The notes beneath the pieces were generated by a model. It saw nothing but the letters and a program-made list of their open reading frames with translations, was not told where the DNA came from and did not search any database. A stretch of DNA of 64,000 nucleotides from Phycisphaerae bacterium (GTDB taxonomy: Bacteria; Planctomycetota; Phycisphaerae; Phycisphaerales; UBA1924): contig JAEUIW010000001.1 of assembly GCA_016794925.1 (NCBI GenBank), forward strand, positions 354,999 to 418,998, written 5' to 3'. Below are positions 24,854 to 33,623 of this stretch, piece after piece (positions within the stretch are counted from its first letter, which is position 1; the number at the start of each line of letters is the position of its first letter). The translations under genes were made by a program, and so were the position numbers.

Positions 24854-25432
24854 CTACATGGTCGGTTTCCAATCCCCCGCGTAGTCGGCGGGTTGAACGA
24901 AGGTCCAGTGTCGCGATCGGTACCGGCGATACGCGAGCACGCTGGTCGATGCGCGCGCGCTCGGGGCGCGCAAGACGGTCTGAACCGGGGGCAGCATCTG
25001 GGAGATGTCCGGCGCGTATAAATAATCGAAGGTGATTCCGCTGGCGTATCTTGCGTTCCAATGATGGCCGACGCCACATTCCAGCAGGGCGGACACGATT
25101 CCGGAGCGCCACACCATCGCTGTCACGAGTGCCCTGTTTCCTTCAGCGCTGTCGGAGATGTCCGTCCGCACGGCGAGCGTGTCGCGGGCCCATCGGCGGT
25201 CTCGTGTGAAACCTCTCTCTTCGGCTTGCAGGATCGCGTTCCTCGCCGCGTCGTAGGCGCGGCGCGGGGACGCGAACTCCTTGACGGTGGTCTTGCCCGG
25301 GTGACCAACAACGCCGGTTGAGATCACGCAGCGACTGGTTTCGCGGCCGGCTTCCAACGCGCTCAGGCCAGAAACGGCACGGAACGCAACGGTTCCGCTG
25401 GAGAGGCGACGGTACAACAACCGCTGGATCAT
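24854..25432 (-). CDS. Hypothetical protein with a WGR-like segment
   Basis: 192 aa from ATG 25432. Residues 33-75 (CVISTGVVGHPGKTT, then KEFASPRRAYDAARNAI and ERGF) follow the pattern of WGR domains, which bind nucleic acid in PARPs and in small bacterial proteins, but without the WGR triplet itself. The C-terminal half has no recognisable domain. It is downstream of alanine racemase on the same strand, with 58 bp between them, and ends convergently with the NHL gene. The reading frame is open further upstream inside the racemase gene, but that part is antisense-like low complexity. The WGR link is a pattern impression only. Confidence 0.5.
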   Translation of the reverse strand: MIQRLLYRRLSSGTVAFRAVSGLSALEAGRETSRCVISTGVVGHPGKTTVKEFASPRRAYDAARNAILQAEERGFTRDRRWARDTLAVRTDISDSAEGNRALVTAMVWRSGIVSALLECGVGHHWNARYASGITFDYLYAPDISQMLPPVQTVLRAPSARASTSVLAYRRYRSRHWTFVQPADYAGDWKPTM

Positions 25433-25490
25433 GGGGCCGGTTTCCCTGGCGGGACGGTCCTGCGCGGCCGGGGTGGGGTCCGGCGGTCGC

Positions 25491-26903
25491 TCACCCGGCT
25501 TCGACGATGCGAGCGGCGGGGGCGGCGGGGGACTTGGCGACGGAGCGGAGGACGGGGGTGCTCGTCGCCGCGGGTGAGAGGGGTGATTCGTCGGCGAGGT
25601 TCGAGGAGAGGTAGAGACGCTCGACGTGGGGGTGGATGCGACAGAGGAACTCGTGTTTGATGGTGCCGGCGGCCTGCGCAAGAGCGGCAAGGTGATTGGG
25701 CGCGTGGGGGTCGGCGCCGATGAGCTCGACCTCGTGGCCGAGGCGCCAGGCCCATTCGGGCAGGTCGGTGACGTCGAGTGTGATCTGGTCCATGGAGACG
25801 CGGCCGACGACCGGCGCGTAGAGGGCGCCGATGCGTCCGGCGGGTGATTCGGTGGTCTTGGTGCGGTCGAAAGGGCGGCCGGTGAGGCCGACCATGCCGC
25901 GTCCGGGCGCGCCCAGGCCGAGGGGGTAACCGTCGGCGTAGCCGGTGGGGACGAGCGCGATGCGAGAGGGATGGGGGGCGCGCCATTCGCAGCCGTACCC
26001 AACGCCCCAGCCGGCGGGGACCTCGGTGACGTGAACGACGCGGCTGACCCAGCGCACGGCGGGCTGGAGGAGCGACGAGGCGTCGCGGAACTCGAAGTTC
26101 TCGGGATCGGCGACGCCGTCGGCGCCGAGGCCGAAGAGGGAGAGGCCGACGCGGACCATGGTGCCGTGCAGGCGGTGGGACCGGAGCATGGCCGTGGTGT
26201 TGGACGCGTGGACGAGGCATCCGGGCGGGATCAGAGGCCGGACGCGGTCGATCCAGGCGCGGAAGACGCGGGCCTGCTCGAGCGTGGCCTGGTGATCGGA
26301 GGGCGCGGAGGCGAAATGGGTCATGACTCCGGCGAGGCGGACGCGGCCGGGGAATTCCGCGATCGCCTGGACGATGCGTGCGGCCTCGTCGGCGGAGCAC
26401 CCGCCGCGGGACATGCCTGAATCCACCTGGACGTGGATGGGGAGGCGGATGCCGAGCCACCCGGCCATTGCGATGAGGCCCTTGGCCTGTTCGAGGTCGT
26501 GCGCGACGACGTGGAGGCGGCCGCGAACGGCGAGGCGGTAGAGGGCGTCGGCGCGGGGGACCTCGTGCATGGGCATGAGGACGAGGATGGGGGTGTCGAT
26601 GGGGGCCTCGGCGAGGGCGCGGGCCTCGTCCGGGGAGTAGACTGCGAGCATCTCGACGCCGCAGGCGCTGAGGCGTCTGGCGACGCGGACGGCGCCCATG
26701 CCGTAGGCGTCCTGCTTGATGACGGCGCCGATGGCGATGGCGTGGCGTTTGGGGTCGCGTTGCGCGGGACGTGCCGGGGTGAGGGGGGGGGCCGGGTTGG
26801 CGAGGTCGGCGGGGTCGTGCTTGCCGTGCGCGAGGACGCGGCGGATGACGCCGACGTTGCGTTCGACAGCGCCGAGGTCGATTTCGAGACGGCTGTTGGA
26901 CAC
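25491..26903 (-). CDS. alr: Alanine racemase
   Basis: 470 aa from GTG 26903 (GGAG about 9 nt upstream). Converts L- to D-alanine for peptidoglycan. The N-terminal segment SRLEIDLGAVERNVGVIRRV opens the PLP barrel. GAVIKQDAYGMGAVRVAR holds the PLP-binding Lys (the usual motif is KADAYGHG). HVQVDSGMSRGG, VHASNTTAML and VRVGLSLFGLG follow, and the C-terminal domain carries GWGVGYGCEW with the catalytic Tyr, VPTGYADGY and GRVSMDQITLDV. An insertion of about 25 residues before the PLP Lys (PADLANPAPPLTPARP) contains a run of nine C in the gene. A variable C-terminal tail follows the catalytic domain. Confidence 0.92.
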   Translation of the reverse strand: MSNSRLEIDLGAVERNVGVIRRVLAHGKHDPADLANPAPPLTPARPAQRDPKRHAIAIGAVIKQDAYGMGAVRVARRLSACGVEMLAVYSPDEARALAEAPIDTPILVLMPMHEVPRADALYRLAVRGRLHVVAHDLEQAKGLIAMAGWLGIRLPIHVQVDSGMSRGGCSADEAARIVQAIAEFPGRVRLAGVMTHFASAPSDHQATLEQARVFRAWIDRVRPLIPPGCLVHASNTTAMLRSHRLHGTMVRVGLSLFGLGADGVADPENFEFRDASSLLQPAVRWVSRVVHVTEVPAGWGVGYGCEWRAPHPSRIALVPTGYADGYPLGLGAPGRGMVGLTGRPFDRTKTTESPAGRIGALYAPVVGRVSMDQITLDVTDLPEWAWRLGHEVELIGADPHAPNHLAALAQAAGTIKHEFLCRIHPHVERLYLSSNLADESPLSPAATSTPVLRSVAKSPAAPAARIVEAG

Positions 26904-27130
26904 GCCCAGGCTCCGCGCGGGTGGAGCGGCGCGATCGGGACGCCGGCTCCCCGGTCGGGGATGTGGGCGGACGCGCTCGCCGGATGTGGTATCGACGCGC
27001 ACGCGATCCTAGCATCAAGTTGTTGGCGGGGTGCGTTCGTCGGCATCGCGGCGGGGTTGGGGTCCGGCGGCGGCGGCGCCCGTTTTTCCTTTGCTGCGGC
27101 CCCTCCGGGCCGCCCCTTGCAGTTGCATTC

Positions 27131-28720
27131 ATGAATACCGAAACGACGCGTTCTGAAGCTCAGGAGCCGGTGGAAGTTCAGGGGAGCGAGGGGGGCCTCC
27201 CGGGGGCGATGCCGCCGGGCGTGACGACCGATCCGGTGGATCCGCACGTGCACTACCTGCCGGACGAGATCTTCTTCCAGGGGAAGACGTTCGCGGACCT
27301 GGGGCTGCGGAACAGTGTCCTGAAAGGTCTGGCGGCGTGCGGGTTCACGCGGCCGACGGTGATCCAGGGGTTGCTGATCCCGGCGATCCTGCGTGGCAAG
27401 GACGTGCTGGGGCAGGCGAAGACGGGGACGGGCAAGACGGCGGCGTTCGGCCTGCCGCTTCTGCACATGTGCGACAAGGACGTGCCGTTCCAGTCGCTGG
27501 TGATGGTGCCGACGCGGGAACTTGCGTCGCAGGTGGCGGCGGAGATCCAGCAACTGGCGCAGGGGACGCCGATCAAGGTATCGAGCGTGGTGGGCGGGGA
27601 GCGGATCGCGCAGCAGGCCGGCCGGTTGGCGCGCGGCCCGGAGATCCTGGTGGCGACGCCGGGGCGGATGCTGGACATGCTGGAGCGGAAGCTGGTGCAT
27701 CTGCGGAACCTGCGGTTCGCGGTGCTGGACGAGGTTGACCGGATGCTGGACATCGGATTCCGTGACGACATCCGGCGGCTGCTGAAGCAGTGCCCTCCGA
27801 ACCGCCAGACGATCTTCGTGTCGGCGACGATCGACGCGGAGATCGAGGGATTGTGCCGGACGTTCTCGCACGAAGCAGAGAAGTTCATCGCGCACAACAC
27901 GACGGGCCCGCTGACGGCGTCGGTGGTGAAACAGTTCTATCTGGCGGTGCAGCCGTGGGACAAGAAGCGGCTGCTGCTGCACCTGCTCAAGCACGAGGAT
28001 CCGGACCTGACGGTCGTGTTCTGCCGCACGAAGCGGACGGTGGACGGCGTGTCGGAGTACCTGCGGGACAAGGGGATCGACGCGCACCCGATCCACGGGG
28101 ACCTGGCGCAGGGCCGTCGCAACAGCGTGATGGACAAGCTGCGGAAGGGCCAGTTGTCGGTGATGGTGGCTTCGGACGTGGCGGCGCGGGGCATCGACGT
28201 GACGAACATTTCGCACGTGGTCAATTACGACATGCCCGACGATCCGGAGGCGTACGTGCATCGCATCGGTCGGACGGCGCGGCTGGGTCGCGACGGCGTG
28301 GCGTGGGCGTTCGTGACGCCCGAGCAGGGGCCGCTGCTGACGCAGATCGAGAAGCTGATCAACGCCGAGGTGCCGAAGCTGGATTACCCGGATTTCAAGG
28401 CGAGCGACCCGCCGCGGGGGCAGCAGGCGTTCCGCGGGCCCCCGGCCGCGGCGGACCCGGCGAAGGCGGCGATGTACAACCGGTACGCGGCCACGGTGGC
28501 GCCGCCCAAGGCCGCGACGAAGGCGGCGGTGGACACGAACAAGTTCCCGGGCGGGATCGTGCCGACCAAGGCGCCGCCGAAGCGGATGTTCGGCAAGGTG
28601 AAGACGACGCGGGGGATGCGGGAGTCGATCGACAAGAGCGTGAAGTCGCCTGACGCGGCGCCCGGCCAGGTGCCGCGCCCGCAGGGGGACGGGGGCGAGG
28701 TCGCCGCGGCAGAGGCTTGA
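27131..28720 (+). CDS. DEAD-box-type ATP-dependent RNA helicase (DEVD variant)
   Basis: 529 aa from ATG 27131. The order of motifs is complete: Q-motif region FADLGLRNSVLKGLAACGF with TVIQ, motif I GQAKTGTGKTAAFG (about residue 96), Ia VPTRELASQ, Ib ATPGRMLD, II VLDEVDRMLDIGF (about 198), III FVSATID, then the second RecA domain with VVFCRTKRTVDGVSEYL, VASDVAARGIDV and VHRIGRTARLGR (about 377). Motif II reads DEVD where most have DEAD; this conservative change is seen in some family members. A basic, Pro/Ala/Lys-rich C-terminal tail of about 110 residues probably binds RNA. Divergent from alanine racemase with 227 bp between starts. Confidence 0.92.
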   Translation: MNTETTRSEAQEPVEVQGSEGGLPGAMPPGVTTDPVDPHVHYLPDEIFFQGKTFADLGLRNSVLKGLAACGFTRPTVIQGLLIPAILRGKDVLGQAKTGTGKTAAFGLPLLHMCDKDVPFQSLVMVPTRELASQVAAEIQQLAQGTPIKVSSVVGGERIAQQAGRLARGPEILVATPGRMLDMLERKLVHLRNLRFAVLDEVDRMLDIGFRDDIRRLLKQCPPNRQTIFVSATIDAEIEGLCRTFSHEAEKFIAHNTTGPLTASVVKQFYLAVQPWDKKRLLLHLLKHEDPDLTVVFCRTKRTVDGVSEYLRDKGIDAHPIHGDLAQGRRNSVMDKLRKGQLSVMVASDVAARGIDVTNISHVVNYDMPDDPEAYVHRIGRTARLGRDGVAWAFVTPEQGPLLTQIEKLINAEVPKLDYPDFKASDPPRGQQAFRGPPAAADPAKAAMYNRYAATVAPPKAATKAAVDTNKFPGGIVPTKAPPKRMFGKVKTTRGMRESIDKSVKSPDAAPGQVPRPQGDGGEVAAAEA

Positions 28721-28840
28721 GATCGTCGATGGCGCGGGATCGGGGCGGGAGCGCCCGCCCGGGCGTATGCTGTTTCCGCGCCCGTGCCGCGAGCGTGCGG
28801 CCGACTCCCATTCCCGGGGCCGGGGGCGGAAGGGTTGGTG

Positions 28841-30133
28841 ATGGGTACGCAACCTTCTCCGAGCACGAACCGTGACGAAGCGGGTTCCGGCGTTTCATCG
28901 GGGATCGCGACGATCGCGGCGCGCCGGCGTGACGAGCACCTCGGCTGGCTGAAGACGGTGACGCAGATCCCGACGGCTGCGGGGCACGAGTGGCGTGTGA
29001 TCGACTGGGTGAAGCGGTGGGCGGCGGAACGTCCCGAGCTGGTGGTGACGGCGGACGGGGCCGGGAATCTGGTGGTCGCACCGGAGGAGCCGTGGAGGAG
29101 TCCCAACCCGCCGGTGTATTTCACGGCGCACATGGACCACCCGGCGTTCGTGGTGGAGCGGATCGTGGGGCCGGGGACGGTGGAGTTGAGTTTCCGCGGC
29201 GGTGTGATGGACGTGTTCTTCGACGATGCCCCGGTGCTGATCCATCCTCGGGAAGGGCCGCCGTTGGCCGCGCACCTGACGGCGCACTCGCCGAGCGGGC
29301 ACCGGATTTTCAAGTGTTACCTCGCGGAACTTGATGACACGAGCGGGCGGGCGAGCACGCGTGAGATCCGTCCTGACGACGTGGGCACGTGGTTGCTGCT
29401 GCCGAGCGAGATCGACGCGAAAGGGCTGCTCCACGCGCCGGCGTGCGACGACCTGGCGGCGCTGGCGGCGGCGCTGGGTGCGTTCGACACGCTGCGGTTG
29501 CTGAAGGCGGGCGGCCACGCGACGGAGGACGTGCGTTTGCTGTTCACGCGGGCGGAGGAGGTCGGCTTTGTCGGTGCGATCGCGGCGTGCAAGCGGGGGA
29601 CGCTGCCGCGTCTGGCACGGGTGGTGGCGTTGGAGAACTCGCGGGCGTTCCCGGATTCTCCGATCGGCGGGGGCCCGATCGTGCGGGTGGGGGATCGGCT
29701 GAGCACCTTCACGCCGTGGCTGACGAGCGCGTGTGCGAAGCGTGCGGAGGACGTCTTCGCGGGCCCCGCGCAGCCAACGGCGCAGCAGACAAAGGCGGCG
29801 GCTGCGAAGCGTCCGTGGCAGCGGAAGCTGATGGCGGGCGGGGCGTGCGAGGCGTCGGTGTTCTGCGCATCGGGGTACGACGCGACGTGCCTGTGCCTGC
29901 CGCTGGGGAATTATCACAACATGGCGCACCTTTCAGAGATCCAGGGCCACGCGTACGACCGTGAGGCGTACGGCCCGCCGCGGGCGGCACGGGAGTTCAT
30001 CTCCGTGACGGATTTTGTGGGGCTTGTGGACCTGCTGGTGTCGATCGGGCTGCATCTGCCGCCGGTGGACCCGGTGCTGGAGCAGATGGACAAGTTGTAC
30101 GCTGAGCGTTCGTTCGTGCTGGGGGAGCGATAG
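28841..30133 (+). CDS. M42-family-like metallopeptidase
   Basis: 430 aa from ATG 28841 (GGAAGG 7 nt upstream). It has the co-catalytic zinc peptidase pattern of family M42: YFTAHMDHPAFVV (first metal ligand His and Asp, near residue 96), APACDDLAALAAAL (bridging Asp, near 200), FTRAEEVGFVGAIAA (catalytic Glu pair, near 238), VVALENSRAF (near 262) and a final GNYHNM His. A substrate domain is inserted between the first and second ligands. M42 enzymes are cytoplasmic aminopeptidases forming large complexes; no signal peptide is present. Its neighbours are a helicase upstream and a UvrD-nuclease gene 94 bp downstream, all on the plus strand. Confidence 0.78.
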   Translation: MGTQPSPSTNRDEAGSGVSSGIATIAARRRDEHLGWLKTVTQIPTAAGHEWRVIDWVKRWAAERPELVVTADGAGNLVVAPEEPWRSPNPPVYFTAHMDHPAFVVERIVGPGTVELSFRGGVMDVFFDDAPVLIHPREGPPLAAHLTAHSPSGHRIFKCYLAELDDTSGRASTREIRPDDVGTWLLLPSEIDAKGLLHAPACDDLAALAAALGAFDTLRLLKAGGHATEDVRLLFTRAEEVGFVGAIAACKRGTLPRLARVVALENSRAFPDSPIGGGPIVRVGDRLSTFTPWLTSACAKRAEDVFAGPAQPTAQQTKAAAAKRPWQRKLMAGGACEASVFCASGYDATCLCLPLGNYHNMAHLSEIQGHAYDREAYGPPRAAREFISVTDFVGLVDLLVSIGLHLPPVDPVLEQMDKLYAERSFVLGER

Positions 30134-30227
30134 TGAGGGGCGCGAGGCCGAGCGCGCGGACTTCCGGCCGCGGGCGACGGGCGAATCGGACGGACGGTGC
30201 TGGGAGACGGGGCGCGGGGAGGGCCGG

Positions 30228-33200
30228 GTGAGCGGCGTGGTGAGGTCGTACGCGCAGGGCCTGAACGCGGCGCAGCTCCGGGCGGTCGAGCACGCGGGAG
30301 GACCGCTGATCGTTCTGGCGGGCCCGGGCACCGGCAAGACGCGGGTGATCACGCACCGGATGGCGCGGCTGCTGGAAGCCGGGGACGGACGGGGAGGGAG
30401 CGGGGTGGCGCCCGAGTCGCTGCTGGCGCTCACGTTCTCGGTGAAGGCCGCGGCGCAGATGCGGGCCCGGCTGTCGGATCTGGTGGGCACGGACGCGGCC
30501 GAGTGCGTGGCGATCCACACGTTCCACGGGTTCGGTCGCAGGCTGGCTCGACGGTTCGCGGACGTGCTTGGGATGCCGCTGGATCAGACGCTGATGGATG
30601 GGGCGCAGCGGCGTCGGATGCTGCGGGCGTTGACCGTCGAGCATGATCTGTTCCGGGGCCTGATTGGCGCGGGGCGTTGGTCGGCTGTCGACATGGCGTC
30701 GAGGCTGATCGAAGAGATGAGCCACGCGGCGGTGAGCGCGGCGGACCTGACGCGGTTCGTCGGGGAGTGGGTCGAGGGACGCGCGGGGGGGAGCGCGGAC
30801 GAGGCGGAGCGGGCGGCCCGCCGGGAGCGGGCGGGGCTGCTGCTCGACACGGCGCGGCTGGCGGGGTTCGCCGCGGCCCGGCGCCGCGAGGCCGGGCTGG
30901 TGACAATGGAGGATTACATCGATATGGCGGCGTGGTTGCTGCGTGAGCACCCGGGCGCGGCGGCGGTGGCGCGGAGCGAGTACCGGCATGTGGTGGTGGA
31001 CGAGTTTCAGGATGTGAACGCGGGGCAGGTGCGGCTGCTGGAAGGGTTGTGCCCGCCCGCGTCCGGACCGGACTTGTGCGTGGTGGGGGACGACGATCAG
31101 GCGATCTACATGTTCCGCGGCGCGGACGACCTGGCGTTCGAGCGGTTCGCGCGAGCGTGGCCGGGCGCGTCGACGGTGACGCTGGGCGTGAACTATCGGA
31201 GCGCGCCCGAGGTGGTGCGGGCGGCGGCGGCGGTGATCGGTCGCGCGACGCGACGCTTCCGCCCGGACAAGGAGATCCGGGCCGCGCGACCGGAGGAAGG
31301 GGGCACCGGCGTCGCGGGCGTGGTGGAGTGCGTCGAACTCGAGGACGATCGGGATGACGGCGATGCGATCGCGGCCATGATCCTGGCGGATCGAGCAGCC
31401 GCTCCGGGCGCGGAGCAGCGTGACGGGTTGGGTCCGCAGACATGGTCGCGGTACGCGGTCATCGCGCGGGTTCATCGCGAGCTCGAGCGGGTGGGCGCGG
31501 CGCTGGAGCTGGAGGGGATTCCGTGCGTGCGTTTGCGATCGGAATCGATGTGGCAGGACCGCGCCGTGCGGGACGTGCTGGCGTGGGCCGAGTTGCTGCT
31601 GGAGCCGAACGCGACTTGGGCGGTGTCGCGTGCGCTCACGCGGCCGCCGCTGGGGGTGGGCGCGGCCCGCGCGGCGTCGTGGGAACGCGCGTACCGGGCG
31701 TGGGTCTCGCGCTGCGCGGCCGGGGTGGAGCCCACGTCGGGCGCGAGCACGTACCTGGACTGGCTGCGTGACCTGCGCGGCGAGGAGCCGGAGGTGGCAC
31801 GGCTGTGGGAGCTGGTTGCGGAATTTCGAGAGGTCATGGGGTCGAGTTCGGGTCCGGAGGTGCTGTGGAGGATCGCGACACGGATCGGCGCGGCCCATTC
31901 CGATCTGCTTCCGGCCCGGGCGCGCGCGGTGCGCGTGCGTTCGCTCGTCGCGCTTCTGCGGTTGGCGCAGGAGCGCGAGGGCCGGCTCGAGCAGCCGGGC
32001 GACCTGCGGGCGCTGCATGGGTACTTGCGTGATCTGGAAGAGGCGGGCGAGGAACCCGGGGGAACCGGAGCATCGCTCGGCGAGGTGCCGGAGGATCGGG
32101 TCGATGTTTCCGCCGGGGACGGCGCGGAATCGGGTGAGGGTGTGATGCTGCTGACGGCGCACGCCGCGAAGGGGCTGGAGTTCGACACGGTTTTCGTGGC
32201 GCGCGTGGCGCCGGGACCGGGATTTCCCAAGAGCGGCCAGGAGGACGGGCCGCTGCTGCCGGAGGGCGTGTCGGATCGGCTGGGTGACCCGCGGGCGATC
32301 AAGGAGCGTCGGCGGGCCGAGGAGCGGCGTCTGTTCTACGTGGCGTGCACGCGTGCCGCGCGGCGCTTGGTGCTGCTCGCGAAGAAGAACAAGTCGCCGA
32401 GCAAGAGTGAGCATTTCTTCGAGGAGCTGGTGCTTGGGGAAAGAGGCGTGGTGCGGGTGCGTTCGGGCGCCGACGTGCTGGCGTCGCCGGGCGGCGTCGG
32501 GAGGGTTGGCCCGGAGCGGGAGATGTCGCTGCTGGCGCGGGGTGCGCGGGCGCGGGAAGTCATCACCGCGGCGAGGGCGCGCGTGCGGGCGCGGGCCGCG
32601 GCGGAACTCGACCGCGTGGAGCGGGCGGGCGGCGGGTCCGACGGCGATGTTGACGAGGGTGCGGGGGTGCTGCGGCTGTGCGCGGCGGAACTGGCCATGC
32701 TCAGGCATCTGGAGCGGACCGGTCGCGTTCCCGAATGGGCCGAGAGGGAAGGGCTGACCGAAGCCGGGGAACGCATTCGGTCCCGGCTCGCGGGAGAAGA
32801 ACCGGCCGGCGTCGGTAGCGTGATCCGGCCGCCGCGACCGCCCTTGGAATTGGCGTACACGAAGATCAAGGACTATCAGCGTTGCCCGAGATGTTTCGCG
32901 GCCAAGCATCTGCTGGGGCTTGCTGAGGCGGCGCGGGTGGAGTCGAGCGTTGGGACGATTGTGCATGAAGCGTTGCGGCGATTCGTCGAGCGTTGGCGAC
33001 GGGGTGACGCGGAGGGTTGGGAGCGCCCGGGGCTCGAACGGCTGCTGGCGGATGGTCGGGAGGTGATGGGCCGCGTGCTGCGGGGCGTGGACGGCGGTGC
33101 GGCAGAACTGCCGCTCGAACTGGTGGAGCGGGTACGAGCCCAGCTACGGACGTATTGGGAGCGGTTCCATCGTCCCGAGGCGCAGGTCTTGGAAGTGGAG

Positions 33201-33599
33201 CGGGAGGTGCGTTTCGCTTACACGTGCGAGGGGATCACGCACGCGTTCGTCGCGAAAATGGACCGGGTGGACCTGGACGCGGCGGGCGACGGCGGCCACG
33301 TGATCATCGACTACAAAACGGGTCAGGAAGGGAAGCTGGCGGCACCCGAGGCCGACGATCTGCAGTTGGGAGTGTACGCGATGGCGCTGGAGGCGCTGTA
33401 CGGCGCGGCGGCGCTGGAGCGCGCGCGTGGTGAGTACTGGTTGCTGGCAACGGGAAAAGTGGGCCGCCTGCCGTTCGCGGGAATGAAGATGGCGCGGGTG
33501 CGGAAGGAGATCGACGGCGTGATCGGGGGCATTCTGGCGGGGGAGTTTCCGCGCCGCGAACGGACCTGCTCGGGTGTGTGCGAGCCGCTGGGTGAGTGA
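30228..33599 (+). CDS. UvrD/Rep-family helicase fused to RecB/Cas4-like nuclease with Cys cluster
   Basis: 1123 aa from GTG 30228 (GGGGAGGG upstream). The helicase part shows Walker A LIVLAGPGTGKTRVITHR (residues 28-45), motif II VVVDEFQDVNAGQVRL (about 253), motif III VVGDDDQAIYMFRGA (about 285), motif IV TLGVNYRSAPEVV, motif V LLTAHAAKGLEFDTVFVA and motif VI YVACTRAARRLV. From about residue 870 a PD-(D/E)XK nuclease follows: KDYQRCPRCFAAKHLL, VAKMDRVDLD (Asp) and VIIDYKTG (Asp-x-Lys). CPRC near its start and CSGVC at its end form the cysteine set that in AddB and Cas4 holds a 4Fe-4S cluster. The arrangement matches subunits of AdnAB/AddAB end-resection enzymes. Whether it acts alone is unknown; no partner gene is adjacent. 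Confidence 0.88.
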   Translation: MSGVVRSYAQGLNAAQLRAVEHAGGPLIVLAGPGTGKTRVITHRMARLLEAGDGRGGSGVAPESLLALTFSVKAAAQMRARLSDLVGTDAAECVAIHTFHGFGRRLARRFADVLGMPLDQTLMDGAQRRRMLRALTVEHDLFRGLIGAGRWSAVDMASRLIEEMSHAAVSAADLTRFVGEWVEGRAGGSADEAERAARRERAGLLLDTARLAGFAAARRREAGLVTMEDYIDMAAWLLREHPGAAAVARSEYRHVVVDEFQDVNAGQVRLLEGLCPPASGPDLCVVGDDDQAIYMFRGADDLAFERFARAWPGASTVTLGVNYRSAPEVVRAAAAVIGRATRRFRPDKEIRAARPEEGGTGVAGVVECVELEDDRDDGDAIAAMILADRAAAPGAEQRDGLGPQTWSRYAVIARVHRELERVGAALELEGIPCVRLRSESMWQDRAVRDVLAWAELLLEPNATWAVSRALTRPPLGVGAARAASWERAYRAWVSRCAAGVEPTSGASTYLDWLRDLRGEEPEVARLWELVAEFREVMGSSSGPEVLWRIATRIGAAHSDLLPARARAVRVRSLVALLRLAQEREGRLEQPGDLRALHGYLRDLEEAGEEPGGTGASLGEVPEDRVDVSAGDGAESGEGVMLLTAHAAKGLEFDTVFVARVAPGPGFPKSGQEDGPLLPEGVSDRLGDPRAIKERRRAEERRLFYVACTRAARRLVLLAKKNKSPSKSEHFFEELVLGERGVVRVRSGADVLASPGGVGRVGPEREMSLLARGARAREVITAARARVRARAAAELDRVERAGGGSDGDVDEGAGVLRLCAAELAMLRHLERTGRVPEWAEREGLTEAGERIRSRLAGEEPAGVGSVIRPPRPPLELAYTKIKDYQRCPRCFAAKHLLGLAEAARVESSVGTIVHEALRRFVERWRRGDAEGWERPGLERLLADGREVMGRVLRGVDGGAAELPLELVERVRAQLRTYWERFHRPEAQVLEVEREVRFAYTCEGITHAFVAKMDRVDLDAAGDGGHVIIDYKTGQEGKLAAPEADDLQLGVYAMALEALYGAAALERARGEYWLLATGKVGRLPFAGMKMARVRKEIDGVIGGILAGEFPRRERTCSGVCEPLGE

Positions 33600-33623
33600 T
33601 TCCGGGTCGTGCGGGATCAGCGA

